A stretch of 64,000 bases of DNA, taken from the NCBI GenBank assembly GCA_036655355.1, contig JAVVQG010000002.1, forward strand, positions 62,001 to 126,000. The letters run 5' to 3'. This stretch comes from JAUNSR01 sp036655355. GTDB lineage: Bacteria > Bacteroidota > Bacteroidia > Bacteroidales > JAUNSR01. The notes under the pieces are model-generated. The model was not told the DNA's origin and did no database searches. It saw only the letters and a list, made by a program, of their open reading frames with translations. This document shows positions 42,718-51,470 of this stretch, in pieces; the stretch's first letter is position 1; every line of letters starts with the position of its first letter. A program made the translations under genes and the position numbers.

Positions 42718-44910
42718 TCAATTTGCCGGAGTAGCCGACATGCGGAATACCAATGAACCTCCCGCTACGATATCTTCGTGGGCGATGTAGTTCTTATCGT
42801 AAGGTGTCCCGTTTAGTTCGATGGAAGCAACGTATTTGTTCGCTTCAGACAACTGATCGGCTTTTACAGTAAATGTTTTTCCATTCGGTAAGTTCAACAC
42901 CACTTCCTCCAATTGCGGAGCACCAAACACGTAGTTACCCGAAACCGGATCCACTGGATAGAATCCCATCGCATTGAACATGTACCATGCCGACATTTGT
43001 CCGCAATCGTCATTTCCACACAAACCATCCGGTTTGGCCTTGTAGTGCATATCGAAGATCTGACGGATCAACTCCTGCGTACGAGCCGGTTTACCTGCCA
43101 ATGCGTAAAGATAAGTAACGTGATGGCTTGGCTCATTACCGTGTGCATATTGTCCGATCAAGCCGGTTACGTCAGCCAATTTCTGAGTTAACTCAACCGT
43201 AAACAAAGAGTCCAAGCGACTTAGGAATGATTCTTTCGACGGGAACATTCCCATCAGACCGGCTGGGTCGTGCTGCACATGCCATGTATATTGCCATGCA
43301 TTTCCTTCCGTATAGTCTCCCCCGATGCTTTCGGAATGGGCTAGATCAGAGGGGTTGAAAGGCGTTTTCCATCGTCCGTCTGCATAACGGGGACGAGCGA
43401 ATCGTGTTTCCTGATCAAATAGGTTCTTCCAATTTTCCGCTCTTTTAGAGAAAAATGCGGCATCTTCAGTTTTACCCAAAGCCGTTGCAAATTGAGCAGC
43501 AGCATAGTCATCATAAGAACATTCCAATGTCTTAGATACAGATTCGGTTTCCATACGATCTGTCGGATAATAGCCGAACCGATTGTATGTTTCCCAGTCT
43601 GATCCGCGATGCGATTCTGTCAGCGAGCGCTTAACAGCTTGAAAAGCCTTTTCCGCATCAAACCCCTGAATTCCTTTGCGATGTGCTTCCGCAATTACCG
43701 GTACACTGTGGTTACCGATCATACAGTAATTCTCTTTGCCCCACAAAGCCCAGATAGGAAGGAAACCCTGTTGCTCGCTTTGAGCGATCATCGAGTTCAC
43801 CATTCCTCCTACATAATCAGGCAAAACCATCGTATAAAAAGGATGTGCAGCTCGGTAAGTATCCCAAGTTGAGAATGTTGAATAATGGATCTTATCTTTT
43901 GCCTCATATACCTCATTGTCCGCGCCACGGTATTTCCCCGTTACATCGGCGATATTGTTCGGCTGAATCAAAGCATGGTAATAAGAGGTGTAAAAATTCG
44001 TAAGCTGCTCGTCAGTTCCTTTTACATCAATTCTTTTGAATAGATCATTCCAACTTTTATCGGCTTCCGCACGTAAGGCATCAAAATTCCAAGTCGGAGC
44101 TTCAGCTGCAAGATTAGCCTTGGCTCCCGCAACATCAACAGTTGAGATTGCCACCTTCATCTGAAGCTGATCTCCTGATTTTAGGTTGTCAAATCCGAAA
44201 AGAAGTTTCTTTCCTTTGTTTCCCTCGTTCAATGCCAATTCGGTTACCGAACTGATCGGGCGGTCAAACTGCATCACAAAATACAAGTCCTGGTCCACCC
44301 AAACGGAAGAACGCACAAAACCGGTTATCGTATGTTCGTTTTCCTGCTCGTAGCGTGAATCGATCACATGTGTTTCATATTGTTTTGGATTCCAGGTAAG
44401 TCCGTGTTGTAGATTCAATAACAAGGAAGCCGAATCTGTCTGCTGGTAAGTATAACGGTGAACAGCCGCATGTGGAGTGGCTGTAAGTTCCGCATTTACA
44501 CCCATGTCTTTCAAGAAAACAGAATAATATCCGGGAACGGCTTTTTCGGTTGCTTTATCAAAGGTAGAGTTATACGCCTCGCGCACGCGATTTCCGGTAA
44601 CAGGCATCACCAAAAGATCCCCCAGATCCATACATCCCGTTCCATTTAAATGGGTTTGAGAAAAACCCCAGATCAATGCATCTTCGAAATTGTATCCGGA
44701 GCAGTATCTCCAACTGGTGAATCCTGTTTCGGGACTTGTTTGGATAAGTCCGAATGGAACGGTCGCCCCCGGAAAAGTGTGTCCGTTGTCAGCATTTCCA
44801 ATAAAAGGATCAACATACTGTGTGTAATTTTTTTCCTGCGGTGAGGTCTGGCACGATAAGCATAATAAAAACGCTGCGAATGGCAGCGACTTAGCAAACA
44901 ATCTTTTCAT
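42718..44910 (-). CDS. GH92 alpha-mannosidase
   Basis: Exported lipoprotein of 730 residues (lipobox LCLSC at about 20). GH92 enzymes are Ca2+-dependent inverting exo-alpha-mannosidases acting on N-glycan or fungal mannan. The N-terminal beta-sandwich begins with YVDPFIGN and GHTFPGA. The (alpha/alpha)6 barrel contains the conserved WDTYR, GNHSVPV and GNDDCGQMSAWY motifs, the last including the catalytic acid region. A -7 box TATTTTTG at 45040-45047 gives a leader of about 120 nt. Confidence 0.92.
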   Translation of the reverse strand: MKRLFAKSLPFAAFLLCLSCQTSPQEKNYTQYVDPFIGNADNGHTFPGATVPFGLIQTSPETGFTSWRYCSGYNFEDALIWGFSQTHLNGTGCMDLGDLLVMPVTGNRVREAYNSTFDKATEKAVPGYYSVFLKDMGVNAELTATPHAAVHRYTYQQTDSASLLLNLQHGLTWNPKQYETHVIDSRYEQENEHTITGFVRSSVWVDQDLYFVMQFDRPISSVTELALNEGNKGKKLLFGFDNLKSGDQLQMKVAISTVDVAGAKANLAAEAPTWNFDALRAEADKSWNDLFKRIDVKGTDEQLTNFYTSYYHALIQPNNIADVTGKYRGADNEVYEAKDKIHYSTFSTWDTYRAAHPFYTMVLPDYVGGMVNSMIAQSEQQGFLPIWALWGKENYCMIGNHSVPVIAEAHRKGIQGFDAEKAFQAVKRSLTESHRGSDWETYNRFGYYPTDRMETESVSKTLECSYDDYAAAQFATALGKTEDAAFFSKRAENWKNLFDQETRFARPRYADGRWKTPFNPSDLAHSESIGGDYTEGNAWQYTWHVQHDPAGLMGMFPSKESFLSRLDSLFTVELTQKLADVTGLIGQYAHGNEPSHHVTYLYALAGKPARTQELIRQIFDMHYKAKPDGLCGNDDCGQMSAWYMFNAMGFYPVDPVSGNYVFGAPQLEEVVLNLPNGKTFTVKADQLSEANKYVASIELNGTPYDKNYIAHEDIVAGGSLVFRMSATPAN

Positions 44911-45459
44911 TTATATATTATTTGTTTTTACATCAAGGTCAGATACGCCTCTGATCTACTTTTCCGGCGCATAACTCTTCGATCGTTGAGTTTTAGAAAC
45001 TAAACTGAATGGTTTTGAAAAGGTCAAATTCCGATTTGACAAAAATAATAAACTATAATGGACTTTCACAATATGTTTTGTCTGTACAGACCTTAATTTA
45101 AAGTAAAAGAATGAGGTTGTCTAAAATTCATGCGAATGGATTTTGGCAACCGGATACGATTGTGTTTTTTCATTTTAGACATCACCGATTATCTCATCTA
45201 AATAAAAGCGCTCTTTCAATCCGAATATGAATTATCGGAGGGAAGATGAATTTATTTTGTTGAAAAATGGATGGCTCTAAAGAAGTTTTGTTAAATTTAA
45301 TGCAAACTGAACACAACTTAGAAGCTCTTTATGTTTACATACGTTATATAAATTCTCGTCATGAGATTTATAATTCCTCTATTTAAATAAAAGATGCAAA
45401 CTCAAACAGCTTCCTATTTTTATACCTTATCTATATCTAATTACCTAAAAACAAAAAAC
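44911..45459. other. Divergent intergenic region, 549 bp
   Basis: Contains the GH92 promoter region with an inverted repeat (45023-45047), a long AT-rich stretch without recognisable elements, and a 39-codon open frame upstream of tnaA (45267-45386). I see no clear promoter for tnaA. Confidence 0.5.
45023..45047 (-). promoter_or_regulatory. GH92 -7 box with overlapping inverted repeat
   Basis: The minus strand has TATTTTTG (45040-45047) and directly after it an 18-bp inverted repeat GTCAAAT-TCCG-ATTTGAC (45023-45040), placed where transcription would begin. It could be an operator or the first RNA hairpin. Confidence 0.45.
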
Positions 45460-46836
45460 ATGGAATTACCTTTTGCTGAAAGCTACAAGATCAAAATGAC
45501 CGAACCGATCTATCGCAGCAACAGAAAACAACGTGAAGAGTGGATTCGCGAAGCAGACTACAATTTGTTTAACGTTCCCGCAAGAAGGGTTTATATCGAC
45601 TTATTAACCGATTCCGGAACCGGAGCGATGAGTCAGGAACAATGGAGTGCTATGATGATGGGCGACGAGTCTTATGCCGGAGCTTCCTCTTTTCTGAAAT
45701 TAAAAGAGCAGGTAAAGCATATTTTCGGATTCGATTATTTTCTCCCCACGCACCAAGGTCGGGCTGCCGAGAATGTCTTATTTTCCGTCCTGGTAAAACC
45801 AGGCGATATTATTCCGGGCAATTCCCACTTTGACACCACGAAAGGACATATAGAAAGTCGTAAAGCAGTCGCATTGGACTGTACTATTGACGAAGCGAAA
45901 GATACGCAACTCGAAATCCCCTTCAAAGGGAACGTCGATCTAAATAAATTACGTGCGGCACTTGAGAAATACCACCATCAGATTCCGTTCATCCTAATGA
46001 CTATCACCAACAATACGGCGGGCGGTCAACCGGTCTCCATGGAAAATATCAAGGGAGCTTCGGCGCTGGCCAAGGAATTTGGAAAACCGATGGTAATCGA
46101 TTCTGCTCGTTTTGCAGAAAACGCCTACTTCATCAAAACCCGCGAAGAAGCGTACAAAGAGAAAAGCATCCGTGAAATTGTGCGCGAAATTTACAGCTAT
46201 GCAGACGGTATGACGATGTCTGCCAAGAAAGACGGTATTGTAAATATGGGCGGTATCCTAGCCATGAATAACAAAGAATGGTATGAAAAAGCCTCTGTTT
46301 ATTGCATCATGAATGAAGGATTCGTTACCTACGGGGGGATGAGCGGCCGTGATATGGAAGCGCTTCGCGTGGGACTCGACGAGAGTACTCAGTTCGATTA
46401 CCTTCAGACCAGAATCCATCAGATTGAATTTTTAGCAGGATTACTCGATGAATACGAGATACCATACCAACGTCCCGCTGGTGGACATGCCATCTTTGTC
46501 GATGCGCTGAAACTACTTCCGAATGTTCCTCAAAGTGAGTTCCCCGCTCAAACACTTTGTACGGAACTCTACCTCGAAGCAGGCATACGAGGTGTGGAGA
46601 TCGGAACGATCCTAGCCGACCGTGATCCCATAACCCGCGAGAATCGTTTTACGGGTCTTGAATTATGTAGATTGGCGATACCGCGAAAAGTATATACGGA
46701 TAATCACATGAAGGTGGTTGCCGCAGCGCTTTATAATATCAAACAACGCAGCGAATCAATCCGACGTGGTTACCAAATCGTTCATGAAGCGCCGATCATG
46801 CGTCACTTTACCGTCAAATTAAAACCGGCAGAATAA
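45460..46836 (+). CDS. tnaA: Tryptophanase
   Basis: PLP enzyme converting tryptophan to indole, pyruvate and ammonia. The 458-residue protein from the ATG at 45460 (MELPFAESYKIKM) resembles the Bacteroides enzyme as I recall it. The PLP-binding Lys is in MSAKKDG, with THQGRAAE and DSARFAENAYF in the cofactor domain. IRGVEIGTILADRDP near the C-terminus is of the tryptophanase rather than the tyrosine phenol-lyase type. An upstream in-frame ATG at 45394 is less likely. Confidence 0.92.
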   Translation: MELPFAESYKIKMTEPIYRSNRKQREEWIREADYNLFNVPARRVYIDLLTDSGTGAMSQEQWSAMMMGDESYAGASSFLKLKEQVKHIFGFDYFLPTHQGRAAENVLFSVLVKPGDIIPGNSHFDTTKGHIESRKAVALDCTIDEAKDTQLEIPFKGNVDLNKLRAALEKYHHQIPFILMTITNNTAGGQPVSMENIKGASALAKEFGKPMVIDSARFAENAYFIKTREEAYKEKSIREIVREIYSYADGMTMSAKKDGIVNMGGILAMNNKEWYEKASVYCIMNEGFVTYGGMSGRDMEALRVGLDESTQFDYLQTRIHQIEFLAGLLDEYEIPYQRPAGGHAIFVDALKLLPNVPQSEFPAQTLCTELYLEAGIRGVEIGTILADRDPITRENRFTGLELCRLAIPRKVYTDNHMKVVAAALYNIKQRSESIRRGYQIVHEAPIMRHFTVKLKPAE

Positions 46837-46854
46837 AAAAACCGCATAATATGG

Positions 46855-46900
46855 AAGGCGACTTTACCCGTATCTCGGAGTGAAGTCGCCTTTTATCATC
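46855..46900 (+). terminator. Terminator of tnaA
   Basis: AAGGCGACTT pairs with AAGTCGCCTT, followed by TTATC; 19 bp after the stop codon. Confidence 0.8.
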
Positions 46901-46944
46901 TATTTTTCTTTATCTTAGCGCTCCAAATCGTTATAAAAAAGGTG

Positions 46945-47469
46945 ATGAAGAAAACAAAATATCTCAATGGACTGGTCACTCTTTCGGTGGCATCCATTTT
47001 CGCCTCCGGCTGTACGGGAGCAAAGCAAACGAAAGAAACGGATGCGAACTGGATGAATACCGATACCGTTCCGGGCAAAGTGGTTCATGATAACAACGGA
47101 AATGAATGGATCTGGCACGGGGGAGGTTACCATGGAGGCGGACTTACAAACATGCTGATGGGCTATTGGCTGATAAATAGCATGACCGGAGCTCAAAACC
47201 GTTACTACCCATCGAGTCACAGCTACACAGGTGATATGGACCGGAATGCCGCGCCCACAGGGAGACCTTCTTATGTTTCTCCTACACCTACAAAAGCGCG
47301 TGAAGGGGTAATGAGCACTGTTCCTACGGCTGCCGCCCCCCTCAACAGAGCAGCCATTAAATCAGGCAAATACGTAATGCCCGAAAGTGCGATGAAACCT
47401 GCTACAAGAACCTCATCCAGAGGTGGCTTTGGTCGCACAGGAAGTGGTTCCCGTAGCGTAGGAGCCTGA
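46945..47469 (+). CDS. YgiB-like (DUF1190-type) lipoprotein
   Basis: A 174-residue lipoprotein (lipobox FASGC, Cys about 23). The body is low-complexity with a GGGYHGGG stretch, and the C-terminus SSRGGFGRTGSGSRSVG resembles the closing motif of YgiB/DUF1190 proteins. In enterobacteria ygiB is next to ygiC, a glutathionylspermidine-synthase-like gene; exactly such a gene follows here after 16 bp. The function of the pair is unknown. ATG 46945 is chosen over the GTG one codon earlier. Confidence 0.7.
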   Translation: MKKTKYLNGLVTLSVASIFASGCTGAKQTKETDANWMNTDTVPGKVVHDNNGNEWIWHGGGYHGGGLTNMLMGYWLINSMTGAQNRYYPSSHSYTGDMDRNAAPTGRPSYVSPTPTKAREGVMSTVPTAAAPLNRAAIKSGKYVMPESAMKPATRTSSRGGFGRTGSGSRSVGA

Positions 47470-47485
47470 ATTCAACCCAATTTTT

Positions 47486-48595
47486 ATGAAAAGACATACG
47501 ATTTCTCCCCGCCCCGATTACGAGGCGAAACTTGCCGATCTTTCTTTCAATTTTCATCAAGAATACTGGGTGGAAGAGAGTTATTACTCCTTTACGCCTG
47601 AGGATATCGAACGGATCGAACAAGATACGAACGAGATTTATGAGATGTGCATTAATGCCGTTCAACATGTGATAGACAAAGATCTTCTTCATCTTTTTGA
47701 TATACCGCGTCCCTATGCGGAGTTGATTCGTGAATCATGGGATGCCGACGAACCCTCCATCTACGGCCGGTTCGATTTTGTCTATAAAGAGGGACGCTGC
47801 CATCTGCTTGAATTCAACGCCGACACGCCCACATCACTATACGAAGCAGCTGTAGTACAGTGGCAATGGAAAGAGGATTGTTTTCCGGAGAACGACCAGT
47901 TCAACTCGATTCATGAAAAACTAGGCGATGTGTTCAGCGAATTAAAAAGTGATTATGAGGTTGCATCGATGCATTTTGCCTGCAGTTACGAAAGTCTGGA
48001 GGATTTTACCACCACGTCATATATGCAAGATCGAGCGGCTCAAAACGGAATTCAGACCTCACTGATCGATATTGTCGATATCGGTTGGAATGGCGTGAAT
48101 TTTACCGATCCGTCGGAATTGCCGATACATGATATTTTCAAATTATATCCATGGGAGTGGGTGGTTCGCGAGGAGTTCGGCGAATGCCTGTTGGCACGAT
48201 CCGCAAATTGGTATGAACCGATCTGGAAAATGGTGATGTCTAATAAGGCGATTCTACCGATATTACATCAACTGTATCCAGAAGATAAACGTATTCTGCC
48301 GGCATTTTTCAGCAAACCGATGCGCATGAGCAGTTATGCCAAGAAGCCGATACTTTCACGCGAAGGAGCAAACGTGGAATTGGTAAGTAATCACCGCGTG
48401 ATTGCTTCAACCGACGGGGAATATGGGGATGGTAATTTCATCTGGCAAGAACTTTGTTTGGATGAGCATGACGGTCATTACCCGATTATCGGTTCGTGGG
48501 TGATCGGTGGTGAAGCTGCGGGAATCGGAATCCGCGAGAATTCGAAAATCATTACGGACAACCTTTCCCATTTCGTGCCGCATATCATTGACTAA
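47486..48595 (+). CDS. Glutathionylspermidine-synthase-family ATP-grasp protein (YgiC-like)
   Basis: A 369-residue ATP-grasp enzyme of the GSP-synthase C-terminal family: GRFDFVYKEGRCHLLEFNADTP (given in part) holds the nucleotide-binding region, and LARSANWYEPIWKMVMSNK and KKPILSREGANV are conserved. It lacks the amidase domain of true glutathionylspermidine synthase; YgiC/YjfC-type proteins ligate small amines to an unknown peptide or acid. It is transcribed with the preceding YgiB-like gene and followed by a strong terminator. Confidence 0.88.
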   Translation: MKRHTISPRPDYEAKLADLSFNFHQEYWVEESYYSFTPEDIERIEQDTNEIYEMCINAVQHVIDKDLLHLFDIPRPYAELIRESWDADEPSIYGRFDFVYKEGRCHLLEFNADTPTSLYEAAVVQWQWKEDCFPENDQFNSIHEKLGDVFSELKSDYEVASMHFACSYESLEDFTTTSYMQDRAAQNGIQTSLIDIVDIGWNGVNFTDPSELPIHDIFKLYPWEWVVREEFGECLLARSANWYEPIWKMVMSNKAILPILHQLYPEDKRILPAFFSKPMRMSSYAKKPILSREGANVELVSNHRVIASTDGEYGDGNFIWQELCLDEHDGHYPIIGSWVIGGEAAGIGIRENSKIITDNLSHFVPHIID

Positions 48596-48620
48596 GTGAA
48601 TTCATTAGGTAGATCTAAAA

Positions 48621-48667
48621 AAAGTGACCTCCGAAAGATCTTTAAAGACTTTCGAAGGTCACTTTCT
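48621..48667 (+). terminator. Terminator of the ygiBC-like pair
   Basis: AAAGTGACCTCCGAAAG pairs with CTTTCGAAGGTCACTTT with a single mismatch, and T-rich tails follow on both strands, so it may also serve the convergent gene at 48685. Confidence 0.85.
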
Positions 48668-48684
48668 ATTTATACCCTTGTAGG

Positions 48685-49236
48685 TTAGAGTTTTTTGAGT
48701 ACCGCCAGCAAAGACGCTGTATTTTGAACGGATTGCGGAATCTCTGTTCCTAGTAGATTTAAAGCTGCCATTGCGGTTTCTACCTTGGTAACGGTTTCTT
48801 TAGACTCCGTTGTCTTGCTCTTCTCTGCAATAAGTGATTTGAGCAATTCTGTTCCAGTAGAAGCTGTTTTCGTTGTTTCTCCTCCCAGGGTGGTCAATTG
48901 TTTTGAAATACCAGACAACTGTCCCAACGCGGCCAATTTGGTCAATACCTGACCATCTTTTGTAATGGAACGAGAGGTTCCCTCTTTAAGAATCTGAAAC
49001 GCACTCAGAGTCGTATTGACCGTTTTATATTTTTCCAACAAAGATGCCGTAGATTTCAAAAAATGATCTACTGTTTCATTTCCTGTAGAGGTTCCGGTGA
49101 TTGCCAGTACATTTTCGGTAACTGCTGCTAATGTACCCACCTTAGAGGCTGTTGTCTTATTTTGGGCACCGGCAGATGCTGTGAACCCGAAAGAGAAGAG
49201 TGACACGAAGGCCAAAGAGATAAATGATTTTTTCAT
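48685..49236 (-). CDS. Secreted helical hypothetical protein
   Basis: A 183-residue protein with a signal peptide ending SAGAQ (about residue 25). The mature part is rich in Thr, Ser, Leu, Ala and Lys with heptad-like spacing, predicted all-helical, and has no Cys or Trp. Not recognised. Stand-alone gene between a terminator and the M13 peptidase gene. Confidence 0.65.
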   Translation of the reverse strand: MKKSFISLAFVSLFSFGFTASAGAQNKTTASKVGTLAAVTENVLAITGTSTGNETVDHFLKSTASLLEKYKTVNTTLSAFQILKEGTSRSITKDGQVLTKLAALGQLSGISKQLTTLGGETTKTASTGTELLKSLIAEKSKTTESKETVTKVETAMAALNLLGTEIPQSVQNTASLLAVLKKL

Positions 49237-49344
49237 AACTACAGATCCTTAATGAGATAACTCATCCATTTGATTTAATCACAAAGTTAGAATAAATTAT
49301 TCAAGTTTAGCTAAAGATGTACTCCGTAGAACGAATGAAAAAAA

Positions 49345-51387
49345 TCACCAAATCACGATTCGCTCTTCCGGTGCGCGGTACATCTTATCGCCCGGTTTAA
49401 TATCGAACGCTTTATAAAACGCTTCCACATTTGGCAATGTACCGTTTACACGCCATCTGCCTAAAGAGTGCGGATCGGTTTTGGTCAGTCTCAGAATCTC
49501 TTCGTCCCGAATGTTCCCGGCCCACAGGGCGGCATATGCAAGGAAGAAACGTTGATCATTGGTCAAGCCGTCAATTGCAGTCGGTGCATTGGGATTGGCA
49601 GCCAGGGCATTTTGTAAAGCCTGATAAGCCACCATCAAACCACCTTGATCCGCAATATTTTCGCCGAGCGTAAAGGCTCCGTTTGCACGGGCATCCCCCA
49701 ACACGCGAATGCTGTCAAATTGTGATACCAATACTTTGGTTTTCTCTGTAAACTTCACGTTATCCTCTTCTGTCCACCAGTCGTTGATATTTCCCTCTTT
49801 GTCGAATTTCCGACCCTGGTCATCGAATCCGTGCGTCATTTCGTGTCCGATCACCACGCCGATGGCTCCATAGTTGATTGCGTCGTCTCCATCAAGATAG
49901 AAGAAAGGAGGTTGCAGAATTCCCGCTGGGAAACAGATCTCGTTCGATGAAGGATTATAGTACGCATTTACGGTTTGCGGACTCATGTACCATTTACTTT
50001 TATCTACCGGTTTCTCATTCTCTGCAATCATGTAATCCCAGTCAAATTCGGCTGAACGAACTACATTCGTCAAATAGGAGTCCGCCTTGTTGATTTGCAA
50101 AGCTGAATAATCGCGCCATTTATCAGGATATCCGATCTTCACAGTAAAAGTATTGAGTTTTTCGAGAGCTCTCACCTTGGTGGTATCACTCATCCATTCC
50201 AATCCTTTGATCCGCTCACCCAATGCATTCTGCAGATTCGACACCAATGTCAGCATTCTCTGTTTGGCATCTCCGGGGAAGTATTTTTCCACATACATTT
50301 GTCCCACGGCCTCACCCAAAGCGCTGTCTGTTGTCTGTAAAGAGCGTTTCCAACGAGGTTGCTGCTCCTGTTTCCCAGAAAGGGTACGTCCGTAGAAATC
50401 AAATTTCGCCTCTACGAAATCATCACTTAGGAAGGATGCGGCACCATTCAAAACATTGAATTCCAAGTATTCTTTAATGACATCCAACGGTGTGGTATGA
50501 ATCACTTCCGCTACCCGGGCCATGAAAGGAATCTGACCCACATTGATTGCTTTAGCATCTCCCAAGCCGTTGGCCTGAAAGAAAAGATCCCAATTCAAAG
50601 CATCATTCGAAGCTTTAAATTCGGTCATACTCATCTTATTGTAATTACGGATCGGGTCTCTGAGTTCTACTTGTGAATAAGCCGCTTCGGCTAGTTTTGT
50701 TTCAAGTGCGATAACATCCGTTGCCGCTTTGGCAGCATCCGCTTCCGAAACACCGTCGAGCAAAAACAGTTTGATGATATATTGACGATATGCATCGCGG
50801 ATCTTCTGCATATTTTCATCTTTTTCCAAGTAGTAATCACGCTCAGGTAGTCCCATTCCACCCTGATACGATTGCAGGAGGTTCATCGAACTATTTTTAG
50901 GATCCGCATCCACATAAAGACCGAAGAATGGAAATTCACCCATTCGGTTCAATTTACCCATCAACGAACTGAGTTGGTCTTTGTTCGTAATTTCACGGAT
51001 CTGTTCCAGAATCGGCTGAACCGGAGTCGCCCCATCCTTATTTAGACGAATACTATCCAATCCCGCTTCATAAAGATCTCCGATTTTTTGAGCCACCGAA
51101 CCTTGCGGATGTTCTGTTTTTCCGAGTTCTTCCACTAAAACACGCAATTGCTCGCGATTATTCTCGCGCAACTGATCGAATGAACCGAAACGGGAGTATT
51201 CCGGTTTCAGAGGATTTGCTTTTTGCCAACCCCCGGTAGCGTAATCATAAAAATCGGTACCGGGTGCCACCGTAGAATCGAGACTCGTAAGGTCTAATGC
51301 TGAAGACGTGGTTGTTTTAGGCTGTTGATTGCAGGCCGATGTAGCCATAGCGCCAATAATTAAAGGTAAATAAATGTACTTATGCAT
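49345..51387 (-). CDS. M13-family (neprilysin/PepO-like) zinc metallopeptidase
   Basis: Lipoprotein endopeptidase of 680 residues (lipobox ATSAC, Cys about 19) that cleaves oligopeptides, probably in the periplasm. The zinc-binding HExxH is in VIGHEMTHGFD (about 500), the third ligand Glu in GENIADQGG, and the substrate-binding region is near the end in RVNGTLPN. Full length for the family. A TATATTTG -7 box at 51432-51439 gives a leader of about 38 nt. Confidence 0.93.
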   Translation of the reverse strand: MHKYIYLPLIIGAMATSACNQQPKTTTSSALDLTSLDSTVAPGTDFYDYATGGWQKANPLKPEYSRFGSFDQLRENNREQLRVLVEELGKTEHPQGSVAQKIGDLYEAGLDSIRLNKDGATPVQPILEQIREITNKDQLSSLMGKLNRMGEFPFFGLYVDADPKNSSMNLLQSYQGGMGLPERDYYLEKDENMQKIRDAYRQYIIKLFLLDGVSEADAAKAATDVIALETKLAEAAYSQVELRDPIRNYNKMSMTEFKASNDALNWDLFFQANGLGDAKAINVGQIPFMARVAEVIHTTPLDVIKEYLEFNVLNGAASFLSDDFVEAKFDFYGRTLSGKQEQQPRWKRSLQTTDSALGEAVGQMYVEKYFPGDAKQRMLTLVSNLQNALGERIKGLEWMSDTTKVRALEKLNTFTVKIGYPDKWRDYSALQINKADSYLTNVVRSAEFDWDYMIAENEKPVDKSKWYMSPQTVNAYYNPSSNEICFPAGILQPPFFYLDGDDAINYGAIGVVIGHEMTHGFDDQGRKFDKEGNINDWWTEEDNVKFTEKTKVLVSQFDSIRVLGDARANGAFTLGENIADQGGLMVAYQALQNALAANPNAPTAIDGLTNDQRFFLAYAALWAGNIRDEEILRLTKTDPHSLGRWRVNGTLPNVEAFYKAFDIKPGDKMYRAPEERIVIW

Positions 51388-51470
51388 TTTATATTATTTT
51401 AAATATTTATTTTTAAATTATATAAACAACACAAATATATATGTAAAAGTTCATTCCTTCGTTGCCTCGG

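Noticed and set aside
45394..45459. Upstream ATG giving a 22-residue longer tryptophanase
   Set aside because: The extra residues have no counterpart in tryptophanases, and MELPFAESYK is the known type of start in Bacteroides.
45460..46836. Tyrosine phenol-lyase instead of tryptophanase
   Set aside because: The GVEIGTILADRDP and DSARFAENAYF segments follow the tryptophanase pattern as I recall it, not the RSMERG / DATRCVENA pattern of tyrosine phenol-lyase.
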